This document shows, in pieces, positions 26,208 to 35,006 of a DNA stretch of 64,000 nt. The stretch comes from Prevotella veroralis DSM 19559 = JCM 6290. Its GTDB lineage: Bacteria > Bacteroidota > Bacteroidia > Bacteroidales > Bacteroidaceae. The translations under genes were made by a program, and so were the position numbers. The DNA is taken from the NCBI RefSeq assembly GCF_000377625.1, contig NZ_KB898327.1:186001-250000 (forward strand), in the 5' to 3' direction. The notes beneath the pieces are model-generated. The model had not been told where the DNA came from. It worked only from the letters and a program-made list of their open reading frames with translations, and did no database searches. How positions within the stretch are numbered: position 1 is the first letter of the stretch; every line of letters begins with the position of its first letter.

Positions 26208-26573
26208 CTAACGTTTGATTCCTATGGCATCCAAAATACCTTGAATCTCACTACCAATCCCTAATATCTGATCCAAAACGCCGTCTTTTGCACCTTTCGC
26301 CATATAACGAGCACAATCCCCTTCGAGCTTCCCAATGCGCTGGCGTTCAGCTACCGTATAGTCATGACGAGCTATCCTGCGACGAATCTTACCGAACTTG
26401 TTAACAGCTTTCTTCCATTTCTTTACCGTATAGTATTGGCTGTTATCGCGCAATTCATACGAGAAGTTCTGTAAGTCGTTGATAGCCGACTCACGTGTAG
26501 AACATGAGCTAACGGACAGGGTCGTGGCTATAAGTGCAACGCCCATAAGCATGTTTTTAATATTACGTTTCAT
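26208..26573 (-). CDS. Small basic lipoprotein, function unknown
   Basis: A 121-residue lipoprotein: MKRNIKNMLMGVALIATTLS followed by VSSC gives lipid Cys24. The ATG at 26573 is chosen because it starts this signal; the longer frame from 26663 would run over the promoter. The mature part is helical and rich in Arg and Lys (NKFGKIRRRIARHDYTVAER), ending in a hydrophobic, glycine-containing helix (GVLDQILGIGSEIQGILDAIG). No family recognised. It diverges from mutY and has its own promoter. Confidence 0.8.
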   Translation of the reverse strand: MKRNIKNMLMGVALIATTLSVSSCSTRESAINDLQNFSYELRDNSQYYTVKKWKKAVNKFGKIRRRIARHDYTVAERQRIGKLEGDCARYMAKGAKDGVLDQILGIGSEIQGILDAIGIKR

Positions 26574-26609
26574 CTTTATAACTCCTAATTTGTCATTACT
26601 TGATTGGGA

Positions 26610-26617
26610 CAAAAGTA
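26610..26617 (-). promoter_or_regulatory. -7 box for small lipoprotein gene
   Basis: TACTTTTG on the minus strand, about 36 bp before the ATG at 26573. A GTTG lies 20 bp and a TTTG 23 bp upstream of it. Confidence 0.65.
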
Positions 26618-26682
26618 GAAAATAATAATGAAGATAACAACAAATGACACGGATAGTTTTCATTCTTTTTCTACTTTTTAAC

Positions 26683-26690
26683 TACCTTTG
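26683..26690 (+). promoter_or_regulatory. -7 box for mutY
   Basis: TACCTTTG ends four bases before the ATG at 26695, inside the longer in-frame extension. It supports the short start and predicts an almost leaderless transcript. Confidence 0.65.
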
Positions 26691-26694
26691 TTCC

Positions 26695-27711
26695 ATGAAT
26701 TTTGCATCAACACTACTTCTTTGGTACGATAATAACGAGCGTCCACTGCCTTGGCGTGAGACGAAAGATGCCTATGCGATATGGCTTAGTGAGGTTATTC
26801 TACAACAGACACGAATAGTTCAAGGCATGTCTTATTGGCAACATTTCATGCAGCAATGGCCTACAATCTACGACTTAGCTAATGCGTCGGAAGATGAAGT
26901 ATTGAAGGCTTGGCAGGGACTAGGTTACTATTCTCGGGCAAGGAATCTACACAAGGCAGCACAGCAGGTAGTGGAACTGAAAGGCTTTCCCCACACAGCA
27001 AAGGAATTGAAGAAACTGAAAGGTGTTGGTGAATATACCGCTGCTGCCATTGCTTCCTTTGCCTTTGATGAGAAGATAGCAGTCGTTGACGGTAATGTCT
27101 ATCGGGTGCTTTCTCGCTATAAAGGTATCGATACACCAATAGACACGACATCGGGTAAGAAGGAGTTTCAAAGTCTAGCACAAACACTCTTGCCAACGCA
27201 TGATTCAGCGCGATATAACCAAGCGATCATGGACTTCGGAGCAATTCAATGTACTCCAACTTCCCCTCATTGCGACATTTGTCCCTTATGTGAGTCCTGC
27301 GTTGCCTTTCGTGAGCAGCGTATTAATCAACTACCCGTTAAAAGTAAGAAGATTCATCAGCAGGAGCGTCACTTGACGTATATTTACATTCAATATAACA
27401 ATGAAATAGTCTTACACCAGCGTGGTGCAGGGGATATATGGCAAGGTCTTTGGGAGTTACCACAGCTTGAGCATCTATCAAAAGAGGATGGGGAGGAATG
27501 GAAAAAGGAGACAATAGAAGTTTGTAAAGACGTGAAGCATGTTCTTACACACCAACTTCTTTTCGCCAATCTCTACTATTGGGCACCACAGCAACGCCCT
27601 ATCCTATCTGCTGACTTTATATGGATTCCTACAGAAAAGATTGCTGATTACGCACTTCCAAGACTGATGGAGATTCTGTTGGATAGGTTAAGAAAGAGCA
27701 ACTTAATGTGA
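26695..27711 (+). CDS. mutY: A/G-specific adenine glycosylase
   Basis: MutY removes adenine mispaired with 8-oxoguanine. The 338-residue protein has the catalytic Glu33 (WLSEVILQQTR), the helix-hairpin-helix LKGVGEYTAAAI with catalytic Asp132 (AVVDGNV), and the four-cysteine cluster C186-x6-C193-x2-C196-x5-C202 for [4Fe-4S]. The C-terminal NUDIX-like 8-oxoG recognition domain covers about 220-335. The start at 26695 (MNFASTLLLWYDNNERPLPW) is chosen over 26644 by homology and because a -7 box falls between them. The repeat region begins about 45 bp after the stop. Confidence 0.96.
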   Translation: MNFASTLLLWYDNNERPLPWRETKDAYAIWLSEVILQQTRIVQGMSYWQHFMQQWPTIYDLANASEDEVLKAWQGLGYYSRARNLHKAAQQVVELKGFPHTAKELKKLKGVGEYTAAAIASFAFDEKIAVVDGNVYRVLSRYKGIDTPIDTTSGKKEFQSLAQTLLPTHDSARYNQAIMDFGAIQCTPTSPHCDICPLCESCVAFREQRINQLPVKSKKIHQQERHLTYIYIQYNNEIVLHQRGAGDIWQGLWELPQLEHLSKEDGEEWKKETIEVCKDVKHVLTHQLLFANLYYWAPQQRPILSADFIWIPTEKIADYALPRLMEILLDRLRKSNLM

Positions 27712-27756
27712 GGCTCCACTCTTTAACATCGATTCGTACCATTCGAAATGAAACAT

Positions 27757-27962
27757 AAAGTAGGGACAGAACCCCTCGTCTGGTAATTTAGAATTCATAA
27801 TTCAAGATTCAAAATTGTGATTACTTCTGTCTAAAATAGTGCCAAAAGTAGGGACAGAACCCATCGTCTGGTAATTTAGAATTCATAATTCAAGATTCAA
27901 AATTGTGATTACTTCTGTCTAAAATAGTGCCAAAAGTAGGGACAGACGCCCTCGTCTGTCCG
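27757..27962. repeat. 88-bp tandem repeat with degenerate 27-bp hairpins
   Basis: An 88-bp unit (27757-27844) is repeated directly at 27845-27932 with almost no change, and the start of a third unit (27933-27962) follows. Each unit begins with the dispersed 27-bp hairpin repeat; the first two have decayed arms (GGGACAGAACCC), the third is intact. The rest of the unit is the AT-rich TTCATAATTCAAGATTCAAA module seen at 18.8 and 46.7 kb. Confidence 0.88.
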
Positions 27963-28094
27963 CCAAAAGGGAATCAAACACTATATAGCCGAAACACGAA
28001 AAGCACCTAAGGAGGCATGAAAGAAAAAGGAAGAAGGTCTGTGTGAGAGTGTAACAAGGAATTGCCTCGTTAGCAACAGACAAAGAGACGAAAA

Positions 28095-28185
28095 AGAGGA
28101 GAGGCTTTCCTCAATTTGAAAAGGGCGTTTCTTTGAAGTGAGAAGAGGCTTTCTTCATAGCAAGAAGAGCGTCTGCTTGTTTTGT
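28095..28185. repeat. Purine/pyrimidine-rich hairpin words
   Basis: Alternating words such as GAGAGGCTTTCCTC, AAGGGCGTTTCTTT and AGAGGCTTTCTTC, the same vocabulary as in the other mosaic blocks. They lie between mutY and the HigB relic; 27963-28094 and 28186-28344 show no further features. Confidence 0.7.
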
Positions 28186-28344
28186 TGGAATATATAAACT
28201 CAAATACAAAAGAGAAATTATACCAAGGATATTGATGGTAGACGTCTTATTTAGAGAATATTAGTTGCATATTTAAATATCATTTGATTCTTATACTACC
28301 TACGTCCTATTAGAAGAGAGCATATCTGATCCCACTTATCGAAA

Positions 28345-28448
28345 GAATTGTATGCAATATGTTTCTTTATTAGGAAATGGCACAGAAGAAAGGGATTTCA
28401 AAGGCAGAAATAATTAAACAAGAGGATTTCAAACAAAAGGAAAGATAA
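28345..28448 (+). pseudogene. C-terminal relic of a HigB/RelE-type toxin
   Basis: Directly before the antitoxin gene, one frame reads ELYAICFFIRK and then, after a 2-base shift, QKKGISKAEIIKQEDFKQKE-R and stop. Together these match the conserved end of Gp49-type HigB toxins (LYALHGFIKKTQKxxxxEIxxAxxxxxxY). The rest of the roughly 110-residue toxin is missing, and repeats take its place upstream. The stop lies one base before the antitoxin ATG, the usual toxin-antitoxin spacing. The toxin is therefore dead at this locus. Confidence 0.7.
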
Positions 28449-28449
28449 T

Positions 28450-28782
28450 ATGGAAAAGATGCATTTAACACCACTATCAACTATTGTGGACGAGGTGTGG
28501 GGAGAGAAAGGTACAACCAAACGTGACGTTATGGAGAAACAAATAAATGACGAAGTTAATTCATACTACATCGGTGAGGCTATTCGCAAAGCACGCCTAT
28601 CTCAAAACCTCACACAGGATGAATTAGGTAAGAAGATAGGCGTTCAACGGGCACAGATCTGTAGATTGGAAAGTGGTAGAAGTGTGATTACACTCCCTAT
28701 TATGAGCCGAGTTTTTCAGGCATTAGGCATTGGCACAGCAACACTGGACTTAGGTATTGCTGGAAAGATAGCCTTATGGTAA
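28450..28782 (+). CDS. higA: XRE-family antitoxin (HigA-like), orphan
   Basis: A 110-residue protein with a helix-turn-helix of the XRE/Cro type at about residues 42-95 (IRKARLSQNLTQDELGKKIG, then the recognition helix QRAQICRLESGR). The N-terminal 35 residues (TIVDEVWGEKGTTKRDVMEK) are typical of HigA antitoxins encoded after their toxin. Its toxin gene survives only as a short C-terminal relic just upstream, so this is an orphan repressor that may still bind its old operator or guard against related toxins elsewhere. No full promoter is seen. The call is confident for the family, less so for present function. Confidence 0.88.
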   Translation: MEKMHLTPLSTIVDEVWGEKGTTKRDVMEKQINDEVNSYYIGEAIRKARLSQNLTQDELGKKIGVQRAQICRLESGRSVITLPIMSRVFQALGIGTATLDLGIAGKIALW

Positions 28783-28796
28783 CATCCGATTATCCC

Positions 28797-30068
28797 CTAC
28801 TCTTTCTTTCCAAAGTTCCCTTCGATGCGCAGCTGATGGGCAACAAGGAAAGGAAATACGCATACTATCATCACTATAACAAAGAACCAACGATAGCCAA
28901 CAGCCTCTGCTAAGGCTCCTGCAAACAGTCCTGGTATCATCATGGAAAGTGCCATGAAGCCAGTACACAAAGCGTAATGGCTGGTCTTGTGTTCGCCTTG
29001 ACTGAAATAAATCATAAACAGCATGTAGGTACTAAAGCCGAAGCCGTAACCGAAGTTCTCAATAAATACGGCAATACTAATGGCTATCACATTATCGGGA
29101 AGCATATAGGCAAGATAGACATAAGCAATGTTGGGCAAGGTGATAGCTGCCGTCATTGGCCATAGCCAGCGTTTCAAGCCATCACGACTAATCATCATTC
29201 CACCGATAATGCCACCTAAGAGAAGTCCTAAAACGCCCACGACACCATTAACGGTACCATATTCTATCTCGGAAAGAGCCAATCCCCCTTTTGCTATAGG
29301 TGCTTGCAGGAAGAGCTGAGAGACTGGAGTTATCAGTGCTTCGGGCAGTCGGAAAAGGAGTAGGAAAGCTATTGTTATTAACGATTGATCCTTTTTTAAG
29401 AAGGAGACAAAGGTTTGGCAGAAATCTAATAGGAGTTGAGATTTAGAAACACTGACCTTATCCGTATCTTCTGAAGGCCTCGGTAAAATGAAACGATGGT
29501 ACAAAGAAAGACCGATGAACAATGCCATCAGACCATAAAAGACCAATGCCCATGAAAGTTGGATGCCCACTATCTTATGTAAAAGACCTGCCAAGGCAAT
29601 CAATCCGCCCTTACCAACAACCATCGAAATGCGATAGAACGTTGAACGAATACCCACAAAGAAGGCCTGATCATGCTGATTAAGTCCCATCATATAGAAC
29701 CCATCGGCCGCAACATCATGTGTAGCACTACTGAAAGAAAGTAGCCAAAAGAAACAGATAGAGCCTTGTAGCCAAAAAGAAGTGTTCACCGTGAAGGCAA
29801 CACCCGCAAAGGCAGCACCGAGGAATAGCTGCATAACGACAATCCACCAGCGTTTCGTCTTAACCAAATCGAGGAAAGGACTCCACAAAGGTTTGATTAC
29901 CCAAGGAAGATATAACCATGAAGTATAAAACGTTACTTCGGCATCTGACAAGCCTAACTGCATATAGACTTGAATGGATAAAACGGTTACGGCTATATAA
30001 GGAAGCCCTTCCGCAAAATAGAGCGAAGGGATCCATGCCCATGGGCTTATCTTTCTTTCAGCTTTCAA
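28797..30068 (-). CDS. AmpG-like MFS permease
   Basis: A 423-residue transporter with twelve transmembrane helices of the major facilitator superfamily. The N-terminal PWAWIPSLYFAEGLPYIAV and the ATHDVAADGF segment after helix four match AmpG-type muropeptide permeases, which import GlcNAc-anhydro-MurNAc peptides for cell-wall recycling; substrate identity is inferred. The start codon appears to be TTG at 30068, because homology begins within ten residues and no ATG is in frame before M36. A -7 box at 30118-30111 lies about 40 bp upstream. Its 3' end faces the end of the antitoxin gene. Confidence 0.87.
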   Translation of the reverse strand: MKAERKISPWAWIPSLYFAEGLPYIAVTVLSIQVYMQLGLSDAEVTFYTSWLYLPWVIKPLWSPFLDLVKTKRWWIVVMQLFLGAAFAGVAFTVNTSFWLQGSICFFWLLSFSSATHDVAADGFYMMGLNQHDQAFFVGIRSTFYRISMVVGKGGLIALAGLLHKIVGIQLSWALVFYGLMALFIGLSLYHRFILPRPSEDTDKVSVSKSQLLLDFCQTFVSFLKKDQSLITIAFLLLFRLPEALITPVSQLFLQAPIAKGGLALSEIEYGTVNGVVGVLGLLLGGIIGGMMISRDGLKRWLWPMTAAITLPNIAYVYLAYMLPDNVIAISIAVFIENFGYGFGFSTYMLFMIYFSQGEHKTSHYALCTGFMALSMMIPGLFAGALAEAVGYRWFFVIVMIVCVFPFLVAHQLRIEGNFGKKE

Positions 30069-30110
30069 TGTGCGTATTATCTTTTATGTGTAATTATCTG
30101 CTAACGAGCA

Positions 30111-30118
30111 CAAAGATA
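30111..30118 (-). promoter_or_regulatory. -7 box for AmpG-like gene
   Basis: TATCTTTG on the minus strand, 42 bp before the TTG start. No clear TTTG at the -33 position. Confidence 0.6.
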
Positions 30119-30120
30119 CA

Positions 30121-30712
30121 CAAAATTAATGAGAATACACTATGATACTCTTTTGTAAATATGTTGTGAATATTGTTGCAAACGCTCATTTTGAAATATA
30201 TCTCGCTCTATATTTTCGTTATATAAAGGTTGTCTCTCACGAGGTAAGACTCCTGTATAATATCGAGGAATATCAAATTTTGCACTAAGTAACTTCAAAT
30301 TCTCTTATAAGACAATTCTTTATCAAACTTAAGCAATGATAATCAGTAAGCTAAAAAGAGCCTTTTTATTACGAACAAAAGGTAAAAATAATAGGCATAT
30401 CATAGGTAATCAGAAATGGAATTAATGATAGGAAAGACAATAGGAACAGCATACAACTACATGAGACAAAGTCAGGCTAATAAAGAGCAAAAATGTTTTT
30501 GCTGTCATTTCTATCATCCTTTTTTACCCTTAATCCTCTGATAAAGAACGTATTAGTATAAATGTTAAAAATGACAGCAACTATAATTAAAACTAAATTA
30601 GGGGTTTTGTGTTACATAAATAAGCTCAAGGAATCAAAGAAGCTGTGATGCAATAACTTTACATATAGGCTATTTACGGCTACATGGAACAACTCATTGC
30701 AAAAGAAAGAAG
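30121..30712. other. Intergenic region with a spaced 12-bp inverted repeat
   Basis: About 590 bp without a credible gene. The one clear element is a perfect inverted repeat, TTGCTGTCATTT at 30499-30510 and AAATGACAGCAA at 30569-30580, separated by 58 bp. The flanks are AT-rich. It could be a small relic with terminal inverted repeats or a structured RNA; nothing in it codes for a protein I can name. Confidence 0.6.
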
Positions 30713-30744
30713 TAAAAAAGGCGACAGTCTTAACGACTATCGCC
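30713..30744 (-). terminator. Terminator of the TonB operon
   Basis: Stem GGCGA-AGTC / GACT-TCGCC with one mismatch, then six T on the minus strand. It lies 26 bp past the stop of the TPR gene, closing the exbB-to-TPR run. Confidence 0.85.
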
Positions 30745-30770
30745 CTCGCAGATATTGATTGTTTCAGATA

Positions 30771-32186
30771 TTACATACCTAAAGCTTTCTTTGCATTCTC
30801 ATTGTTTGGATTAACCTTAAGCACCTTCTGGAAGTACTCTTCAGCTACAGCCTTGTTACCTTTCTTTGAGTTGTAGAAACCTAAACCATAGTAAGCTCCT
30901 TCCAAATAACTCTTGCTATCCTCATCAAGATTAGGCTTTGCTTCCTCGAAAGCTGCTACTTTCTGATAGATTTCAGCAACCTTGTCAGGGTCGTTCATAA
31001 GCTGAGCTACATTGGCTTGATTCAACCATACCCAGTCAGAAATTGATGGGAACTTTGTGACCATCTGCTCATATACATCAAAGGCTTTAGCAAGTACGGC
31101 ATTCTTCGCAGCACGATCTGTAATGCCTTCTGCCTTTGTTACGTATGTATTTGCAAGTGTTGCCCAATCGTTATTGGTTGCTTTCTTACTCTTTGAGAGA
31201 TAATCCTGCTGTACTTCAAGAGCCTTATCTTCATTGCCCTGTGCAACATAGATTGCAGCAAGAGTCTTCATTGGCTCGAGGTTATTGGCATCAAGCTCAA
31301 GGGCTTTGTTGACTGCGGTAATTGCTTCATCATACTGTTTGTTACCGCAGAGAGCCTTTGCATACATATCATAGTCGTTTGACACCTTCTTACCCTTACC
31401 TGCAAACACTACATTTGCGAAGTTAACTGCCTGTGGATAATCCTTTAACTCAACAGCTGCCATCATAGCGATACGGCTGAGATACTCACTACCAGGGAAC
31501 TTCTCAAGACCTTGCTTTGCTACATTCAAAGCCTTGTTATAATCCTTTGTGATGTAAGCAGCAAAGCCGTAGTTATAGAAGTTGTCCTCTGACATATTAG
31601 CAGGATTGCCCTTATCATACCACTTCAAAGCTTCGGAATACTTACCATCGCGCAGCATGATCTCTGCAGCAGTAGCCTCTACTGGATAGTCTGGCTTAAC
31701 TTTACGAAGTTCCTCTAACTTAGCAACTGCAACCTTTGAATTTACATGACGATATACCTTAGCATAACGCTCATAGGCTGTTACATTCTGTGGATCAAGG
31801 CTGATTGCAGTCTGATACTGCGTTGCGGCAGCACCTGCATTACCAATAGAATCTTGGATTGCAGCGATGTCGCCAAGAAGTACATAAGCTAAACTACCAT
31901 TGAACTTCTTATTGTTTATAACACTCTGCGCAATTGCATCTGCCTGTGTGTAATTATGCTGTAATAGGTAAACATTACCCAAAGCAACCAAAGCTTCCTC
32001 ATTCTTCTTGAAATTCTTCTGATACTCCTTGATGAGTTCCTTTGCTGCCTTTGGATCGTTTGGAGCTGCTTCAATAGCCGCAACTATAGGCTTCAAAGCC
32101 TCTGCATAATTAACCTCCTGTGCCATTGCTGGAGTTGACATTGCCAACATCAAAGCTCCAGCTACTAAATATTTCTTTGTTTTCAT
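30771..32186 (-). CDS. Secreted tetratricopeptide-repeat protein
   Basis: A 471-residue exported protein with a signal peptide (MKTKKYLVAGALMLAMSTPA, cleavage near AMA-QE). The mature part is almost wholly TPR-like helical repeats (about ten), with segments such as YFQKVLKVNPNNENAKKAL at the end. It is a protein-protein interaction scaffold, probably periplasmic. It is the last gene after exbB-exbD-exbD-tonB-PstS-like on the same strand, though a 219-bp gap before it may hold an additional weak promoter. A TPR protein in this position recurs in Bacteroidetes TonB loci; its role in TonB energisation is inferred. Confidence 0.85.
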   Translation of the reverse strand: MKTKKYLVAGALMLAMSTPAMAQEVNYAEALKPIVAAIEAAPNDPKAAKELIKEYQKNFKKNEEALVALGNVYLLQHNYTQADAIAQSVINNKKFNGSLAYVLLGDIAAIQDSIGNAGAAATQYQTAISLDPQNVTAYERYAKVYRHVNSKVAVAKLEELRKVKPDYPVEATAAEIMLRDGKYSEALKWYDKGNPANMSEDNFYNYGFAAYITKDYNKALNVAKQGLEKFPGSEYLSRIAMMAAVELKDYPQAVNFANVVFAGKGKKVSNDYDMYAKALCGNKQYDEAITAVNKALELDANNLEPMKTLAAIYVAQGNEDKALEVQQDYLSKSKKATNNDWATLANTYVTKAEGITDRAAKNAVLAKAFDVYEQMVTKFPSISDWVWLNQANVAQLMNDPDKVAEIYQKVAAFEEAKPNLDEDSKSYLEGAYYGLGFYNSKKGNKAVAEEYFQKVLKVNPNNENAKKALGM

Positions 32187-32405
32187 AATTCTCTTCTTTT
32201 AATGTTTAATACCAGTGAAAACTATCATTAAGATGTTTGTTAAACGCTATGGTTTAAGAGAAATTGCTTCGTTGTCGACAATTATAAACATTTATAAGAG
32301 ATTATAACACTCAAATAAATAATAAAATCGAATCAACTAAACAATTATAACCTATCATTAACCACTATTTAAACTATCACCCGTTAACTATATAAGTTAT
32401 ACTCC

Positions 32406-33371
32406 TTATTCTGTCTTAACTTCTACTTCGCGAATGTTAATCTGACCTCGATAAGGAAGTAAACCTGCTTTGAAGATTATCTTCTGACCAATAGGATTGG
32501 TTACGAAGTTTGCAAATGCCCAAGGTAAAGCCTTATGAGGATCGGCAACAATAGCATAAATTGTTCTAACAAACGGATATCTACCATCTAAAAGATAGGC
32601 TTGATAAGGTTGCCAACTATTACCTGGTTGCGCAATGGTAGCCTTTGAAAGAGCAACCACTGTAATATCTTTTTTGAATGTGGTGTTCGTTGAGTCACGA
32701 TGATCATTCAACCAATTGGAACCAATAACACCTATAGCGTTGGGAGTCTTGTGAACATAGTCAACAACTGATTTACTATTGTTAGCAGCAACAATGTTCG
32801 TACTCTTGATGTTCTTTCCACCTAAAATGGAGTCGACTACATAATGTAATGTGGCTGAAGCCTTATTATCAAAAACAACTTCAATGTTGCCTTGATTATT
32901 CTTAGGATTCAACTGCTTCCAATTTGCAATCTGTCCACTAAGAATCTTCTTCACATCATTAACCGTCATACAAGAATCGTTGTTCGCACGATTAACAATG
33001 AAAGCAATTCCATCATAGCCTATTGGGAATACTTCTGGAATAGGACCTTTTCCTCTTAAGATGGCATCTTCTCCTTTCGTCAAAGCATGTGAAGTGAAGA
33101 AGAGATTAACCTTCTGATTGAGGATTAACTTCATACCCGTGTTATCGTCAGTATAGATTGGCAATAAGTGGGTTTGTGGGTAACGGAACTGGTAAGTTTG
33201 TAACAGTTCCTCAATAATAGGACTAAAACTTTCGTCAGAGGCGAACTTAATCGTCCCTGACGTCGGTGTATCTGTTCTGCCGTCCTTAGCTTTCTTCTGA
33301 CCACAAGAGATCAAAAGAGAACTAAGGCTAAGCATCAATCCTACCATAACGTAGAATCTGGATCTTTTCAT
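32406..33371 (-). CDS. PstS-like substrate-binding lipoprotein
   Basis: A 321-residue lipoprotein (lipobox LISC, lipid Cys23) with the PstS-like periplasmic binding fold (PBP-like superfamily): early GTIKFASDESFSPIIEELLQ, the NANNDSC-VNDVKKILSGQIANWKQLNP segment and the late PLPWAFANFVTNPIGQ-type helix (here ALPWAFANFVTNPIGQKII). No phosphate permease genes are nearby, and the phosphate-binding TGAG-type loops are changed (NKASATL), so phosphate binding is doubtful. Its place 12 bp after tonB suggests a role linked to TonB-driven uptake. Confidence 0.85.
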   Translation of the reverse strand: MKRSRFYVMVGLMLSLSSLLISCGQKKAKDGRTDTPTSGTIKFASDESFSPIIEELLQTYQFRYPQTHLLPIYTDDNTGMKLILNQKVNLFFTSHALTKGEDAILRGKGPIPEVFPIGYDGIAFIVNRANNDSCMTVNDVKKILSGQIANWKQLNPKNNQGNIEVVFDNKASATLHYVVDSILGGKNIKSTNIVAANNSKSVVDYVHKTPNAIGVIGSNWLNDHRDSTNTTFKKDITVVALSKATIAQPGNSWQPYQAYLLDGRYPFVRTIYAIVADPHKALPWAFANFVTNPIGQKIIFKAGLLPYRGQINIREVEVKTE

Positions 33372-33383
33372 ATAAATTTGCTT

Positions 33384-34268
33384 TTACTGCAATTTGAAGG
33401 TAATAGGTAGAGTGAACCAAACATTTGCTGCTTGACCATTGTTCATACCTGGATTCCACTTCGGCATGCTGTTTACAACACGAAGAGCCTCACGATCAAG
33501 TGATGGGTCTACACCGCGAACAACTTGAGCTTGGCTTACGCTACCGTCACGTCCTACAACGAACTTAACGATGACACGACCTTGGATACCATTCTCAGCT
33601 GCAACTGCTGGGTACTGAAGGTGTGAGCTCAACCATGTGTTGACATTACCCTTGAATGAAGGCATCTGCTCTGCCACAGTAAAGATCTTATTCTCAACCT
33701 CTTCTTTTGGCTCTGGTTTTGGAGCTTCAACAACAGGTTTCTCAATCTTTGGTACAATCTGCTCAGGAGTTGCAACTGTAGTACGAGCGGCAGTTTCAGC
33801 ACGGTTATCCGTACCTTCCTTATTCTCAACACCGACAGCTTTGGTCTCCTTATTCATCTTGACCATAGGTGGCATCTCTTCCTTTACATCCTTATCATCC
33901 TTGATAACAGGGGCTGTAAACTTAACAGTAGCACGAGTCTCTGGAACGACCTTTTCAGGTTCAATCTTCTTAGGCTCTGGCTGTTTCTGCTGCTTCTTAC
34001 GTTCAGCTTGCTCTTTCTTTGCCGCTTCAAGAGCTGCCAACTCCATCTTAGCTGCGTATGCTTGTTGAGCAGCTAATTCATCATTGTGCTTCTTGATCTG
34101 GTATGCTAAGTAACCACCACCGAGGAATGCAGCAACAAGCAGAATAGCTAATGCTTTGATATTACGCTGAGATACGGACTTACGAAGCCTATACGCACCA
34201 TACTCCTTATTTTTACCAGCGAACACCATGTCGACCCATTTAGGATCGTATAGATCTATTTTTGCCAT
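33384..34268 (-). CDS. tonB: TonB energy transducer
   Basis: A 294-residue protein that carries proton-motive force from ExbB/ExbD to outer-membrane receptors. It has a cytoplasmic start (MAKIDLYDPKWVDMVFAGKN), one transmembrane helix (about 36-57), a long Lys/Glu/Pro-rich periplasmic spacer (about 65-200), and the C-terminal TonB domain (about 212-294) with GRVIVKFVVGRDGSVSQAQV and the ending NVWFTLPITFKLQ. All parts are intact. It follows two exbD genes with a 34-bp gap. Confidence 0.95.
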   Translation of the reverse strand: MAKIDLYDPKWVDMVFAGKNKEYGAYRLRKSVSQRNIKALAILLVAAFLGGGYLAYQIKKHNDELAAQQAYAAKMELAALEAAKKEQAERKKQQKQPEPKKIEPEKVVPETRATVKFTAPVIKDDKDVKEEMPPMVKMNKETKAVGVENKEGTDNRAETAARTTVATPEQIVPKIEKPVVEAPKPEPKEEVENKIFTVAEQMPSFKGNVNTWLSSHLQYPAVAAENGIQGRVIVKFVVGRDGSVSQAQVVRGVDPSLDREALRVVNSMPKWNPGMNNGQAANVWFTLPITFKLQ

Positions 34269-34302
34269 TGTTTTCTTTCTTTAATTGTTTACGAATCAAT
34301 GA

Positions 34303-34992
34303 TTAAGCCTTAATCCCTTTCTTAGCCAATAGTGACTTGTCTTGGTCTGTCAGCTTGTCAATGACGTAAGTTCCAATGTATGAAATCTGCATTTCATCGA
34401 GGATATCTACCAAATGACGATAAGAAGCATGATCCGTTGGTTTAATAATGACAGTCATTGTAGACACCTTCTTGCCATTAATCATACCACTCTTAATCGC
34501 AGCAATCTCCGACTGATAAACACTGTCTGGATAAGCAGCTGGGTTCGCAGCCTTCTTACGGTTCAACTCTTTTACCGCAATACTCATATCTTCGTATGGC
34601 AGTGTAATAGCTTCACCTGTTGAAGGATCACCAACTTGCTTATGCTGAAGAACATATCGGATGCCCTTAGGAGTATTGCTCCAATCAGCAGCATGTAGCC
34701 AATTAGCGTTATCATACTCTGGTTTACCATTACCATAGAAGAGTTTGTCTCCATCGGCAATGTAAATCGTAATAGAGTGTGACTCTTTGGCCTCATTCTT
34801 CATAGACTCGTTTGGTGTCTTATCATTACTTGGCATAGTCAACTCCATAGTTGAAGGCTTGCTAAGTGAGGTACAAAGCATGAAGAAAGTGATCAGCAAC
34901 ATAAGCATATCTACCATAGGCGTAAAGTCTACGCGTACAGTCATCTTCTTCTGCTTACCGCCTCCTTTTTTTCCTTTTTCCATCATATCCAT
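34303..34992 (-). CDS. exbD: ExbD/TolR family biopolymer transport protein (second copy)
   Basis: A 229-residue protein with one transmembrane helix near the N-terminus (about 26-45), preceded by a basic stretch (EKGKKGGGKQKKMTVRVDFT). The key segment VDFTPMVDMLMLLITFFML carries the membrane aspartate (D30) that conducts protons. The periplasmic domain is long, and larger than that of E. coli ExbD. It differs from the neighbouring ExbD in sequence, so the two are not a recent duplication. Two ExbDs in a row are usual in Bacteroidetes TonB operons. Confidence 0.92.
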   Translation of the reverse strand: MDMMEKGKKGGGKQKKMTVRVDFTPMVDMLMLLITFFMLCTSLSKPSTMELTMPSNDKTPNESMKNEAKESHSITIYIADGDKLFYGNGKPEYDNANWLHAADWSNTPKGIRYVLQHKQVGDPSTGEAITLPYEDMSIAVKELNRKKAANPAAYPDSVYQSEIAAIKSGMINGKKVSTMTVIIKPTDHASYRHLVDILDEMQISYIGTYVIDKLTDQDKSLLAKKGIKA

Positions 34993-35006
34993 GTCTTTGA
35001 CCTCCT

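Noticed and set aside
26644..26694. Longer MutY start
   Set aside because: A -7 box lies inside it and family homology begins at the ATG at 26695.
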